Source of the DNA: Brevibacillus migulae
Lineage (GTDB): Bacteria > Bacillota > Bacilli > Brevibacillales > Brevibacillaceae
Reading direction: 5' to 3'
DNA: 64,000 nt
Assembly (NCBI RefSeq): GCF_004521915.1
Contig: NZ_SDKD01000009.1
Coordinates: forward strand, 62,001-126,000
The notes under the pieces are model-generated. The model was not told the DNA's origin and did not search any database. It was given only the letters and a program-made list of their open reading frames with translations. The position numbers were made by a program, and so were the translations under genes. Positions within the stretch are counted from its first letter, which is position 1, and the number at the start of each line of letters is the position of its first letter. This document shows, one piece after another, positions 37,724 through 47,134 of this stretch.

Positions 37724-37756
37724 GGCAGTCTGGAATCATGATTGATCCAGACTGCC
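37724..37756. terminator. Terminator-like hairpin after the M16 peptidase gene
   Basis: GGCAGTCTGGA and TCCAGACTGCC are perfect 11-bp arms around an 11-base loop. The following CCCTTTATT is a weak T tract, so termination on the plus strand may be partial. Confidence 0.65.
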
Positions 37757-37843
37757 CCTTTATTCATCCAAATTTTTACATTATCATTTCCCATCGCAAA
37801 AGCCATAATAACGTTGTTACCATTTACATGACGGAGGAATACG

Positions 37844-38050
37844 ATGTCCCAACAAATTGATGTAGACAAACTGAAACGGGCTGAAGCTGCCTCTTCTTTG
37901 GCAAAAGACATGATTACGCAAGCCATTGAGCAATCTGCTGCCAATCAAATATTGGCTCAGGAAGCATTAAAACAAGCATCCAACGAGATTAGCCAAACGC
38001 AAAAACTAATCAGTGACGTGCAATCCCAATTTCAGGCAACCAGCAAATAG
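37844..38050 (+). CDS. Small coiled-coil protein (68 residues)
   Basis: A hydrophilic, Gln/Ala/Ser-rich helical protein without cysteine or membrane segment, with a strong ACGGAGGA ribosome site and its own terminator. I do not recognise it. It follows the TOMM right arm by 157 bases but sits behind a hairpin, so it may be an independent gene. A chaperone or spore-associated small protein is possible; nothing in the sequence decides. Confidence 0.65.
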   Translation: MSQQIDVDKLKRAEAASSLAKDMITQAIEQSAANQILAQEALKQASNEISQTQKLISDVQSQFQATSK

Positions 38051-38075
38051 AGTTCCGGAAATGATGAATGAATCG

Positions 38076-38101
38076 GTCTCGTTTATACGGGACTTTTTTT
38101 G
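38076..38101 (+). terminator. Terminator after the 68-residue gene
   Basis: A GTCTCG/CGGGAC stem with one G-U pair is followed directly by a long T run. Confidence 0.7.
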
Positions 38102-38107
38102 TTTCTC

Positions 38108-40384
38108 CTACTCATTCAACTGATCCCAATCGACCTCGAGCGGCTTCGTTTCCACTTTGTTGATATTCGATTTGAAGGTCTCCACCCAGGACGGTTGCTT
38201 GGGCAGTGCTTTCGATGGCGCGGTACTCTCCAGGAAAGTGCCGTACTCTTGCTGAACCTTTTGCAGTCCGTTCAGCTCCCACCACTCCTCATCCGTCAGA
38301 CGTTTATCGCTGACAAATTCGTAATAGGAATAGACCGACCCTCTGGCCAGCGACAGCTTCCCGTTAAATGGCACAACCACATAGATATGATCAAAATACC
38401 CGGTTCCCAACGACAGATTGCCTCCGGGGCTCGCCTGATTGGGTGCAATGGTGGCAACGTCTGAGACGAGCATATCGCTAAGCTCTAACGCAGACTCATC
38501 CTGCGCCATTCCCGTCAAGTAGGAATTGGAAATATGCTCCAGCGTACCGCCGTACCACAAGAGCCGTTCATTCTCTTCCGCCGTCAGGCTCTCGTTGCGC
38601 AGCTCCTTGATCGAGCAGGTAATGAGCAGTTCCAGCAAATCTCTGTACTCATCAGCACCGGTAAGCAGCGCTTCACTGGCCATCCCTCTTTCTTTCAGCA
38701 CGCTGATGGTATAGTCGGTCAGGTACAGCAGTTTGCTGTAGAGCGGGATATTCGGTTCCACATAATGCTGCTTGGCCACTTCCATCGGCCCGCCCATTTC
38801 CGCCACCGGCTGTTTTCCGTACAATACTGTATCATGCTTCAATTCTGTATAGCTGCCGAGCCCGGTATTCAACGACTTGCGCTTCCATGCTTCTGTCGTC
38901 ATGAAAAAGGGCATGCCGGATTTTGCGTCATACTCTGTTAGTGTATCCTGGATCGACCACAGCCAGCCGTTGTACAGGTTGTTCCCCCAGATGTCCTCCG
39001 GATAACCGGACACCTTGTCTTTCAGCAGCCTAAAATTCTTTTCGTAATCAGGCCAGCGTTCCTGCGGTTTATACGTATGCAGCAGCAGGTCCTCGGCTGT
39101 CTTGCTTCCCAGTACCCCCATCACATCGAGCCCGGAAGGCACCGGACGCAGGATGGGTTCCATTAAGCTCTGCATGATAAAACTATCCATCACGTACCGT
39201 TGTCCCATGTATCGGAACTGTTTGCCCACAGGCGTGGTCACGGTGGTAAGCTTCCCCTGGATCTTCGGCTCGGGCAGCGCTTTGACCGCCTCGCGGAGCT
39301 TTTCCACATATGCTTTGTCGTTGAATGCATTCGGATTTGTGTCCTTGCCGAATACCGATACGCGCAGTCCGTTCATGGTGAATACATGAATATCATCGGA
39401 TACCCCGACATATTGAGAGGTTGGCACATACAGATTGGACCACAGCTCGGCACTGCCCGGCTCCTCCGATTCAAGGAAGGTCGTCATGGACATGAGCAAG
39501 GCTTGCAGCGTGTTGTCGTATAAAAACTCCCCGCTGTCCGTAAAGAAGGGCAGGGGCGCTGTCCCCAGCCACATCATGGTCTTGAAAAACCTGCCCAGCT
39601 CCTCGCTTTTCGTATAATGTCCCCTGACTGTAAACTGCGAATAGTCCAAATCGGTCTGAAACAGAGGGGATGGCGAAAACGATTCGGCTTTTTGAATCAA
39701 TGTGATTTCCTTGCCGGCTAGTTCAGCAATCTCTTTATCGATTCCGTCCGGGATGGGAGCGGACGGGTTCATCAGCATACGGGCGACCAAAAAGTAGGCG
39801 ATATTCTTCTTTTGCAGCTTGATTAACTCGTCTTCCTTCAGCGCTTGCAGCATGGCAACCGAACTGTCCAGCATCCGCTCCGTCAACCGGTCCAGATCTT
39901 TGCTCAAATAGCCGGATTCGACGGACATCAGCGACTTGTCATAAAATTGATGATACGTATGCAGGACAGAATCCGCGGTAATGAAATTGGGGATCCCGCC
40001 GTACTCATTGGCATCATAGACGTAGAACATTTTCGTGTCCCGGCTCGGCAGTACGACAAAGCCATTTTTCCGCAGCATCTCTTGCTGCTGGTCCGTGAAT
40101 CCTGAAAATTGGTGGATATTTTCGATGTTAGAGAAGTCTGGTGCGATGGTGTAAGGCTTTACCTTTGCTTCATAGGCAGGAATGGTGAAAGGCGGTTTGC
40201 TGCTGCTGATCACCTCTAGAGTGGACCACTTTTCATTCAGTTTCATCAGCGGAAGGGGCTTTTCCCCGCTTTCTGCTGTGCGCACAGAAGCTGGCACTTT
40301 CTGATCCGAACTCGCTTCCTTGCCAGGAATGCAGCCGCTCGCGATCAAGCTTGCACCGAGCACTACCGTCCACAATCTTCTCAT
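38108..40384 (-). CDS. DUF3160-type lipoprotein
   Basis: A 758-residue exported protein. The N terminus (MRRLWTVVLGASLIASGC) is a lipoprotein signal with the lipobox cysteine at residue 18. The mature part, rich in aromatic and acidic residues with HTYHQFYDKSLMS and GYFDHIYVVVPFNGKL, matches the DUF3160 family of surface proteins of unknown function. It precedes no enzyme genes of an obvious pathway; a 253-residue anchored protein is encoded just upstream and probably shares its mRNA. Confidence 0.8.
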   Translation of the reverse strand: MRRLWTVVLGASLIASGCIPGKEASSDQKVPASVRTAESGEKPLPLMKLNEKWSTLEVISSSKPPFTIPAYEAKVKPYTIAPDFSNIENIHQFSGFTDQQQEMLRKNGFVVLPSRDTKMFYVYDANEYGGIPNFITADSVLHTYHQFYDKSLMSVESGYLSKDLDRLTERMLDSSVAMLQALKEDELIKLQKKNIAYFLVARMLMNPSAPIPDGIDKEIAELAGKEITLIQKAESFSPSPLFQTDLDYSQFTVRGHYTKSEELGRFFKTMMWLGTAPLPFFTDSGEFLYDNTLQALLMSMTTFLESEEPGSAELWSNLYVPTSQYVGVSDDIHVFTMNGLRVSVFGKDTNPNAFNDKAYVEKLREAVKALPEPKIQGKLTTVTTPVGKQFRYMGQRYVMDSFIMQSLMEPILRPVPSGLDVMGVLGSKTAEDLLLHTYKPQERWPDYEKNFRLLKDKVSGYPEDIWGNNLYNGWLWSIQDTLTEYDAKSGMPFFMTTEAWKRKSLNTGLGSYTELKHDTVLYGKQPVAEMGGPMEVAKQHYVEPNIPLYSKLLYLTDYTISVLKERGMASEALLTGADEYRDLLELLITCSIKELRNESLTAEENERLLWYGGTLEHISNSYLTGMAQDESALELSDMLVSDVATIAPNQASPGGNLSLGTGYFDHIYVVVPFNGKLSLARGSVYSYYEFVSDKRLTDEEWWELNGLQKVQQEYGTFLESTAPSKALPKQPSWVETFKSNINKVETKPLEVDWDQLNE

Positions 40385-40402
40385 TTTCAGGACCTCGCGA
40401 TT

Positions 40403-41164
40403 TTATGGATTTGGAATCAACTCGATAATTTTACCACTTTTAACCATAAGCGTGCGAGACTGATTTTGACCTTCCGCAGCTGTCGTGATGCTCAACCGGT
40501 TTTCCCCGCGAATAGATATGTTCTTGATATCAGGATAACGCTCGCTTGCCGCAAGAAATACGAACCCGAAATCAAACCAATAATAAATGCTGATTCTTTC
40601 CTCGTCGCCGCTGACTTGCTCAATAAAAATCAGCTCATCCCCCGGAATCGGCAGGAGGTTTCCAGCGTAGAAATCGTTCCATACGCCAGCAATCTGAGAG
40701 CCCGTCCACTTTTTATAGAGCTTCTCGCCATCATATTGGAAGATAAACATGCGGTTTTTCTCCAGTGGATCAAAGTGCGTCGTTTTCCGGACGGCAATCA
40801 AAAGCTCTTTCTTGCGGTCCCCATCCACATCCGCGATCCCCAGCTTCCATGGTTTGAGGCCGTTGAAATCCTTGTGATAGATGCGCTGCCTCTCCCCTTC
40901 TACGGATATTCTGTCGATCACGAGAGTATCACCGTATGGCCGAGCGCCTTTTTGACTGATCAAGGTGTATGCCAGTCCATCGTCGGTGATCTCATCGATC
41001 GTAGTGGCTTGGGTATCTGCAGCCACGATGGCCATGAGAAAAGCCATTAGACAAAGCGGCAGCAGCATGTACAGGCGGCGGATGTGGATACGAGCTTCTT
41101 TGAACGGGGGAGCATCCTGCATATGCAGCAGGCCGGCGGTTTCCTTGTTTTCCTCCGTTTGCAT
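40403..41164 (-). CDS. Membrane-anchored protein with FG-GAP/VCBS-like repeat
   Basis: A 253-residue protein. A basic N-terminal stretch precedes one transmembrane helix (about residues 31-49, LYMLLPLCLMAFLMAIVAA); the rest lies outside and contains LGIADVDGDRKKELLIAVRK, the calcium-binding-loop style of FG-GAP/VCBS repeats. The gap of 18 bases to the DUF3160 lipoprotein gene points to an operon and a shared cell-surface role. No precise function. Confidence 0.65.
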   Translation of the reverse strand: MQTEENKETAGLLHMQDAPPFKEARIHIRRLYMLLPLCLMAFLMAIVAADTQATTIDEITDDGLAYTLISQKGARPYGDTLVIDRISVEGERQRIYHKDFNGLKPWKLGIADVDGDRKKELLIAVRKTTHFDPLEKNRMFIFQYDGEKLYKKWTGSQIAGVWNDFYAGNLLPIPGDELIFIEQVSGDEERISIYYWFDFGFVFLAASERYPDIKNISIRGENRLSITTAAEGQNQSRTLMVKSGKIIELIPNP

Positions 41165-41188
41165 TGGCTTTTTCTCACAACCTTTCCC

Positions 41189-42493
41189 TCAATTCATCGA
41201 GATCGTGTCAGATGCCTCCCCTTTTTGCTTTTTGCGCGACCATATCACTACCGGAATCAGCAAAAGGGCCAGACCTCCGCCAGCCAGCGAAAGCGTCGCG
41301 AAACTGGAATGAGCGACAACCACCCCTGATAAAGCCCCTCCAGATGCTCCCGCCAACGCAATTAGCACATCGATCGTTCCTTGCGTTTTCGCTCGGGTTG
41401 CCGTATCTGTCGCATCGACAATCATGGCGGTTCCGCTAATCAACCCAATGTTCCAGCCGAGTCCTAACAACGCAAGCGCAATGGTAAGCAGCAGCATGGA
41501 ATCGGCAGGCGCAAAAGCAGCTACCATCCCAGCAGCGAGTAAGACTCCTCCTGAAGCGATTGACATGGCCGTGCGACCGATTTTATCGACCAGCATACCT
41601 GTGATGAGGGAAGGAAAATACATCGCGCCAATATGGATGCTTATCACCAATCCGACATCTCCCAGGCTATGCCCATGGTGCTTCATGTGAATGGGCGTCA
41701 TCGTCATAATGGCTACCATCACGATTTGTGTTAAGATCATGACGGCTGCCCCTATCGCCAAGCCCTTGTTGTTCGTTTGCTGTGATTTTGTTGCCGCTGC
41801 CCTAACACCAGATGGGCTCTCATCCGACTTTGCACGGGAAATAGCCTTGGCTACGATGAATGGGTCCGGACGAAGAAAAATGAATATGACCAGTCCAGCA
41901 AGGATGAAGGCAATCGCCGCTAACATGAAGGGGCCGGCGAGAGCGGGAAAACCGATTGAAGCTGCATATCGGCCCATCACATCTACCAGAATCGGACCGG
42001 CGACCGCACCAAAAGTAGTCGAAACCATGGCGAAGCTGACCGCTTTTGCCCGTTGAGCAGGGCTGGCCAAGTCTGTGCCTGCGTAACGCGCCTGCAGGTT
42101 CGTTGCCGTTCCTGCTCCGTAAATTAGCAGCGATGGGAGCAAAAGGACCAGACTATGAAGGTATGCGGCCAACAATACGCCAATCGCGCCAAGACCGCCA
42201 GCCAGGAATCCTGCGGCAATCCCTAACCGACGCCCGTAGCGTTGTGACAGACCTCCCACGAGCAGGGCGGCACCAGCTGAACCAAGGGTGAACAAGGCTG
42301 CCGGAATACCGGCAAAACTATCGGTTCCCATGATCTCCTGTGCAAGAAGGGCCCCCACCGTTACCCCAGCTGCAAGCCCTGCGCCGCCAAAAATCTGGGA
42401 AATCACGACTATCAGAAGGGAACGCTTATACAGTTTTTGTTGCATTTCCGAGGAATCGATGTAACCTTGAAACCGAGTGGGTTCATGTGCCAT
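41189..42493 (-). CDS. Major facilitator superfamily transporter
   Basis: A 434-residue, 12-helix MFS protein. Helix 2-3 carries the RYGRRLG loop typical of MFS exporters. The start is ATG at 42493 behind AGGAGG; the longer frame is not supported by a ribosome site. The substrate is unknown; such transporters often export drugs. It lies 24 bases ahead of the anchored FG-GAP protein gene on the same strand. Confidence 0.85.
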   Translation of the reverse strand: MAHEPTRFQGYIDSSEMQQKLYKRSLLIVVISQIFGGAGLAAGVTVGALLAQEIMGTDSFAGIPAALFTLGSAGAALLVGGLSQRYGRRLGIAAGFLAGGLGAIGVLLAAYLHSLVLLLPSLLIYGAGTATNLQARYAGTDLASPAQRAKAVSFAMVSTTFGAVAGPILVDVMGRYAASIGFPALAGPFMLAAIAFILAGLVIFIFLRPDPFIVAKAISRAKSDESPSGVRAAATKSQQTNNKGLAIGAAVMILTQIVMVAIMTMTPIHMKHHGHSLGDVGLVISIHIGAMYFPSLITGMLVDKIGRTAMSIASGGVLLAAGMVAAFAPADSMLLLTIALALLGLGWNIGLISGTAMIVDATDTATRAKTQGTIDVLIALAGASGGALSGVVVAHSSFATLSLAGGGLALLLIPVVIWSRKKQKGEASDTISMN

Positions 42494-42696
42494 GGATTTG
42501 TACGACCTCCTGTTTATGTTGGTTTTCCTCATTTGAAGAGAAGGGCAGCCGGTCACTGAGTGCCGGGATTAGGTTGGTGCATGACGTTCCCTTTTCAATC
42601 TGACGCTGTGTGGAGGTAATCTACCTTCACATTTGAAAGAAGTGTGTTTACTTGGCATACAAGGTCAAGCTGCAAAGAATCGTCCTACAGACTACA

Positions 42697-43248
42697 TTAC
42701 GTGTAGTATCGATCAATCTCGGTATTATCTTTTAAAACAAGAACCCTTTTGCCATGAAGCTGCAAATGCTGGATCTTTGGTTTACCATTTTGCTCAAAGC
42801 TAGCATTCCAGCGAAACATATTCACAAAAATCTTGAATGTCGGCTTATAATTGGCTTTTTCAACCCCTAATTTTTGCAGGAGAAATCTCCTTGTAATCCT
42901 ACAAATCCGTTTCCAATATGGCGTATCCAAGAATATGATTACATCCGCATTGTGAATACTGTCATATACCCAATTCTGATAATGAACGCCCTCAATGATC
43001 CATCGATCCGAAGAGACGATTTTCTCCAAATACTCATCTCTTTCTTCCTCTGACCGTTTCCTATCTCCAGATTTATGCCTCTTCCAGACCACATTATCCA
43101 ACTCATAATACGGTATGTGATATCTACACGATAATTTTTTCGCCAGAGTGGTTTTTCCACTTCCTACCGAGCCGATAATATGGATTCTGTTTGGAAAATT
43201 CTCTTTCAGAATAATCCCTCGCTTTTTGCGAAATGGTTTTTTCTTCAT
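42697..43248 (-). CDS. P-loop kinase-like protein (FlaR/adenylate-kinase-like)
   Basis: A 183-residue P-loop NTPase with Walker A IIGSVGSGKTTLAKKL and a basic RITRRFLLQ segment, as in the 'topology modulation/FlaR' group of nucleoside-kinase-like proteins. The start is ATG at 43248 with GCGGAGG upstream. The substrate is unknown. It stands alone, divergent from the MFS gene that follows. Confidence 0.75.
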   Translation of the reverse strand: MKKKPFRKKRGIILKENFPNRIHIIGSVGSGKTTLAKKLSCRYHIPYYELDNVVWKRHKSGDRKRSEEERDEYLEKIVSSDRWIIEGVHYQNWVYDSIHNADVIIFLDTPYWKRICRITRRFLLQKLGVEKANYKPTFKIFVNMFRWNASFEQNGKPKIQHLQLHGKRVLVLKDNTEIDRYYT

Positions 43249-43367
43249 TCCATGCCTCCGCATCAATTCCCTTCTTTTGGTTTTCGCAAATCATGTCTAA
43301 CGCTAGTCCTTAGCGCGTACATCTGTAAGGGAGGTTCTATACAGAGGAGTAAGGAGGGGTGAATGGT

Positions 43368-44549
43368 TTGAGAACCGCCATCTGGCTGTATTTGTTTCTG
43401 TTCGTGGCACTGTTCGATCTGCATGCTCAGTATCCGATATTAACGCCTTTTGCCATATCCCTGGGCGCGGCGCCGTCGTTCATCGGACTGATGATGGGGA
43501 TGTATTCGATCACGCATGTGCCGGGCAATCTGTTAGCCGGCTTTAGTGTCGATCGCTATGGAAGCAGACTGTTCATTGTGCTTAGCCTGTTGCTTGCAGG
43601 CGTCATCCTTCTCTTCCAAGCGCATGTCTCAAATCCATGGCAGCTATTGCTCTTGCGCTCGATCAGCGGCTTCGTGCTTGCCTTCTTGTCGCCGGCTTGC
43701 ATGACGCTGCTGGCAAAAATCGCGAAGGATCATTTCATGCAAAGAAAGCTGATGACGGGGAATGGATTGGTGCATACACTGGCATCCATCGTGTCTCCCG
43801 CAGCAGGCGCGATTTTGGTTGCGAAAATTGGGTTTAGCGCAGCGTTTACCGTACTCGGCTGGACGCTCATCGTCATTGCGTTTTGTGCGCTTCTCTTTAT
43901 CCATGATCAACCAATGGGGAAAGAGAAAACATCCATGCTGGAAGATAGGACTGGCCACACTCCTCACTCCGACTCCCTGACCGCGGCTTCAGCGGGAGGG
44001 ACAGCTGGCCCCTACACCTGGATTGCTTTCTTACTGCCTATAGGCATCTCATGTTCACAGGGAATCCTGTTTTTCGAGCTTCCTTTGATGGATACCTCGC
44101 AAAAAGGGATGCTAACCACAGGCTTGCTGTTCTCATTAGTGAGTATCGGATCGCTCGTCACGTTGAGCATGCTGTTCTTGAACCGGTTTTCGCCATTCAA
44201 CCGAACGATGGTCGGAACCGGCCTGCTCGCCATGACCTTCTACGGAATGGCAGCCGGCGCATCCGTCCCCTTGTTCATGATGCTTTTGATCGTCGGAATG
44301 GCCAAAGGCGTACTCTTTCCGGCGATGTCCTCCATGTTCATTGAATTAAGCGGCCGCGAACGCTATGGGCGCATGTTCTCCTTCATGTCCATCGCCTTTT
44401 CGGTCGGCGCCTTCGTCGGCCCCCTGGCGGCTGGAGTTTTACGCGATTATGTGTCCTCGTATTTCGTGGCTTTCGTTGTATTGATGCTGGTTTTTGCCGT
44501 ACTGCCGCTGCATCGGTATGGGATCCCCGCGACCACTGTGCGAGTATGA
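43368..44549 (+). CDS. Major facilitator superfamily transporter
   Basis: An MFS protein of about 393 residues with 12 hydrophobic helices and a DRYGSRLF loop between helices 2 and 3. The start is uncertain: GTG at 43359 lies two bases from AAGGAGG, while TTG at 43368 has 10-base spacing and is preferred. It is monocistronic and ends in a hairpin. The substrate cannot be told. Confidence 0.83.
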   Translation: MRTAIWLYLFLFVALFDLHAQYPILTPFAISLGAAPSFIGLMMGMYSITHVPGNLLAGFSVDRYGSRLFIVLSLLLAGVILLFQAHVSNPWQLLLLRSISGFVLAFLSPACMTLLAKIAKDHFMQRKLMTGNGLVHTLASIVSPAAGAILVAKIGFSAAFTVLGWTLIVIAFCALLFIHDQPMGKEKTSMLEDRTGHTPHSDSLTAASAGGTAGPYTWIAFLLPIGISCSQGILFFELPLMDTSQKGMLTTGLLFSLVSIGSLVTLSMLFLNRFSPFNRTMVGTGLLAMTFYGMAAGASVPLFMMLLIVGMAKGVLFPAMSSMFIELSGRERYGRMFSFMSIAFSVGAFVGPLAAGVLRDYVSSYFVAFVVLMLVFAVLPLHRYGIPATTVRV

Positions 44550-44605
44550 CAAGTGGACGAAGCAATAAAGCGGCGCTGCTTTCCGGCTGATTAGCGCCAT
44601 CCGCA

Positions 44606-44635
44606 AGAGCCTCATCTTTTCGGAGATGAGGCTCT
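44606..44635. terminator. Hairpin after the MFS gene
   Basis: A perfect 12-bp stem (AGAGCCTCATCT/AGATGAGGCTCT) with a 6-base loop. It lacks a clear T run, so it may act as a weak terminator or mRNA 3' stabiliser. Confidence 0.6.
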
Positions 44636-44662
44636 GCCGCTTACCTGGAAAGGTTTGCAAAA

Positions 44663-44700
44663 AATATTCCTTTACAAGAATATTCCTGTTGGGGTATATT
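44663..44700 (+). promoter_or_regulatory. Promoter with operator for the ArsR-AHSA1 operon
   Basis: AATATTC (44663-44669) and GAATATT (44678-44684) form a perfect inverted repeat with an 8-base spacer that covers the -35 box TTTACA (44671-44676); TATATT (44695-44700) follows 18 bases later. The layout suits repression by the ArsR-type protein encoded downstream. Confidence 0.5.
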
Positions 44701-44780
44701 TTAAGCAACAAGGAAATGAACATGGTGATAAAGGAGGGGTGACTGATACCGAGAGACTATCACATGATGAGGTGAACAGC

Positions 44781-45125
44781 ATGTCAAGGAAGCATCTCGG
44801 CATAGATATAACCACGCTAAGCGCTTTGGCCGAACCGAATCGTATGAATATCGTTGAGCTCTTGCGCGATGGTCCCCTGACCGTAGGGGAAATCGCCGAG
44901 CGGCTGGGGCTCAGACAGCCCCAAGCCTCGAAACATCTGAAGGTGCTTAGCGACAGCGGGATTGTGGAAGTGCACGCAGTGGCCAACCGTCGGATTTACA
45001 AGCTCCGGCCCGAGCCCTTCCAAGCGCTGGATTCTTGGATAAAGTCCTTCCAGAAAACGATGCAAGAAAGATTCGACAATCTGGATGACTACTTGCGTGA
45101 ATTGCAGAACGAGGAAAAACCATAA
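44781..45125 (+). CDS. ArsR-family winged-helix repressor
   Basis: A 114-residue regulator: ALAEPNRMNIVELLRDGPL, then the recognition helix region LGLRQPQASKHLKVL and the wing VHAVANRRIYKL. It lacks the metal-binding cysteine pair of arsenic sensors, so it belongs to the metal-free subset often paired with SRPBCC proteins. The ATG at 44781 has AGGTGA upstream. It is co-transcribed with the SRPBCC gene 29 bases downstream and probably represses it together with itself. Confidence 0.88.
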   Translation: MSRKHLGIDITTLSALAEPNRMNIVELLRDGPLTVGEIAERLGLRQPQASKHLKVLSDSGIVEVHAVANRRIYKLRPEPFQALDSWIKSFQKTMQERFDNLDDYLRELQNEEKP

Positions 45126-45154
45126 TTCTTTCATGATCATAAGGAGGAAGTCCA

Positions 45155-45670
45155 ATGACAAACAACACAATGGTTTCGAGAGTTGAGAATGAGCGGGTAC
45201 TGGTGCTGGAGCGCGTATTCGATGCGCCGCGCGAGCTCGTGTTCAAGATGTTTAAAGAGCCGGAGCATCTGAAACGCTGGTGGGGACCGAGAGGCTGGGA
45301 GGTTCCTGTCTGCACCGTCGATTTTCGTCCGGGCGGTGTCTGGCATTACTGCATGAAGTGCGTTGATCAGAACCAAGGCGATTTTTTCGGGATGGAATCT
45401 TGGGGCAAAGGGGTTTATAAGGAAATTGTCGAGCCCGAGAAGATCGTCTACACCGATTATTTTTCGGATGCGGAAGGCAATGTGAATGAAGCCATGCCGT
45501 CGACCGAGATCACGATGGAATTCATTGATCAGGACGGCAAAACGAAGCTGGTCAACCGTGCCGAATACGTATCAGCCGATGCTCTCAAGACGGTTATGGA
45601 CATGGGCATGCTCCAAGGCATCACCGAGACTTGGGATCGACTGGAAGAGCGTCTGAACGAGTGCAAGTAA
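45155..45670 (+). CDS. SRPBCC/AHSA1-domain protein
   Basis: A 171-residue START-like ligand-binding fold protein. The opening VLERVFDAPRELVFKMF and KRWWGPRGWEV are typical of the AHSA1 group, and the C-terminal helix LQGITETWDRLEERL closes the cavity. The ATG is behind AAGGAGG. Partnered with the ArsR repressor, it may bind or process a small hydrophobic molecule; no substrate is known. Confidence 0.85.
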   Translation: MTNNTMVSRVENERVLVLERVFDAPRELVFKMFKEPEHLKRWWGPRGWEVPVCTVDFRPGGVWHYCMKCVDQNQGDFFGMESWGKGVYKEIVEPEKIVYTDYFSDAEGNVNEAMPSTEITMEFIDQDGKTKLVNRAEYVSADALKTVMDMGMLQGITETWDRLEERLNECK

Positions 45671-45802
45671 GAAGAAGTTGTCGAGTCCTTCTTTAGTGGA
45701 AGTTTTTCATGCTGGATCAGGATGATTGGATACGGCCACCTGGCTTCACAAGCTGGGGGCCGTTTCTGTTTGTAAATTTTTCCTTTTTCTTTCCCTTAAC
45801 GC

Positions 45803-45841
45803 TTGACTTGCATCTGCCGATGACACTACAATACGTAGTGT
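45803..45841 (+). promoter_or_regulatory. Promoter with BlaI-type operator
   Basis: TTGACT (45803-45808) and TACAAT (45827-45832) are 18 bases apart. ACACTAC (45823-45829) and GTAGTGT (45835-45841) form a perfect 7-bp inverted repeat around a 5-base spacer that covers the -10. A closely matching site lies before the DoxX gene. Confidence 0.65.
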
Positions 45842-45852
45842 GAGGTGCTGCA

Positions 45853-46266
45853 ATGAAATTTCATCATTTTAAAATGCATGAGTCAGGACTCAACCGTTTT
45901 TTTGGACCGCTGGAAGCAAAAATCATGAATATCCTATGGGATGAACGCGAGCTGAGCATTAAGGAAGTTCAGCAAAGGCTGGAGAAGGAAAAACAAATTA
46001 ATTTCAACACCGTCATGACTGTCATGAACAGGCTTGTCGAAAAAGGCTTTTTGCAAAAAAGAGCCCATGGCCGTTCGTCACTGTATCTTCCCGTCCAGTC
46101 GAAAGCGGATTTCATCAATGACCAATCAAAAGAATTGACCCATGAGCTGATCGAGGAATTCGGCACCTTGGTCGTCAACCATATGCTCGATCATCTCGAG
46201 GAAGCAGACCCAGAACTGTTAGAAAAACTGGAACAAAAAATCTTGCAATTGAAAAAGGAAAAATGA
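45853..46266 (+). CDS. BlaI/MecI-family repressor
   Basis: A 137-residue winged-helix repressor: LEAKIMNILWDERELSIKEVQQ, then INFNTVMTVMNRLVEKGFL with GRSSLYLPV as the wing, and a helical C-terminal dimerisation region. Such repressors are inactivated by the membrane peptidase encoded next to them. GAGGTG precedes the ATG. The operator over its own promoter indicates autoregulation. Confidence 0.9.
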   Translation: MKFHHFKMHESGLNRFFGPLEAKIMNILWDERELSIKEVQQRLEKEKQINFNTVMTVMNRLVEKGFLQKRAHGRSSLYLPVQSKADFINDQSKELTHELIEEFGTLVVNHMLDHLEEADPELLEKLEQKILQLKKEK

Positions 46267-46269
46267 GAC

Positions 46270-47121
46270 ATGTGGGAAAATCGGTCGCGCCTTCTTTTTT
46301 TATCAGGTGTTTTGATTGCCGGATTTGTCTTTTTCCAAATGGGGATGTACCTGCTCTACGGTCTGATGGGTTGGGAATTGCGGTTTAACTTCTTTCAAAT
46401 GTGCAGCATGACGATCCGCTCCATGGGACTTGGTCCGGTCATTTACCTGTTCAACGCCCTGATCGTGTTCACATTTCTGCTCGCGTTATCGATGACCTTG
46501 CACCAGCTCTGGCTAGCGAACCGTTTTGCCGCCAAGCTGTCATTGTGTGAGCAGCGCGAGGAAACGGCCCGGATCAACCGACTTTTCGGCGAAGGAAAAA
46601 ATGAGTTTCTCGTTGTGCAGCAGCAGGAGCCTTTTGCCTTCACCTATGGCTTTATCCAGCCAAAAATCGTGCTATCTACCGGCCTTTTACAGCTTTTGGA
46701 TGAGCAGGAGCTGTCTGCCGTCATCCATCATGAGATCTTTCACCGCAAGCACGCAGATCCGCTCAAATCTTTTCTGATGTCTTTGTTCGCAAAAGTGCTA
46801 TGGTTCATTCCCGTGCTCAAGCATCTGGATGCCAACTACAAAATCATTCGGGAAGTGTTGGCGGATCATCATGCCATGGAGCATGCTGGCGGCACGATCC
46901 CGCTGGGCAGCGCACTGCTGAAGCTGTTGAAAAAGGGAACGTTTATCCCGTCGCCCGCAGCCGTGCATGTTTCCATTGGCGGAGCTTCCATCAACCTCCG
47001 CATCCAACGCATACTGGACCCTCAAACAAATATTCCATTTGTACTGCCAACCACATCCGTCGTCATTTCTCTGAGTACCGTATTGATATTCGTTCAGGTC
47101 TTCCTGGTCGCCATGACCTGA
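46270..47121 (+). CDS. M56/BlaR1-like membrane metallopeptidase
   Basis: A 283-residue integral membrane protein with the zinc motif HHEIFHRKHADP. It has membrane helices at the N terminus (FLSGVLIAGFVFFQMGMYL) and the C terminus (VISLSTVLIFVQVFLVAM). It lacks the extracellular penicillin-binding sensor domain of BlaR1, so the signal is not a beta-lactam by that route. The start codon is 3 bases after the blaI-like stop, so the pair forms a sensor-repressor module. Confidence 0.85.
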   Translation: MWENRSRLLFLSGVLIAGFVFFQMGMYLLYGLMGWELRFNFFQMCSMTIRSMGLGPVIYLFNALIVFTFLLALSMTLHQLWLANRFAAKLSLCEQREETARINRLFGEGKNEFLVVQQQEPFAFTYGFIQPKIVLSTGLLQLLDEQELSAVIHHEIFHRKHADPLKSFLMSLFAKVLWFIPVLKHLDANYKIIREVLADHHAMEHAGGTIPLGSALLKLLKKGTFIPSPAAVHVSIGGASINLRIQRILDPQTNIPFVLPTTSVVISLSTVLIFVQVFLVAMT

Positions 47122-47134
47122 TTTTTTTTACGAT

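Noticed and set aside
42690..42712. An ACTACA/TGTAGT inverted repeat with a 5-base spacer, similar to the two BlaI-type operators.
   Set aside because: It lies at the 3' end of the P-loop kinase gene with no promoter there, so it is probably chance.
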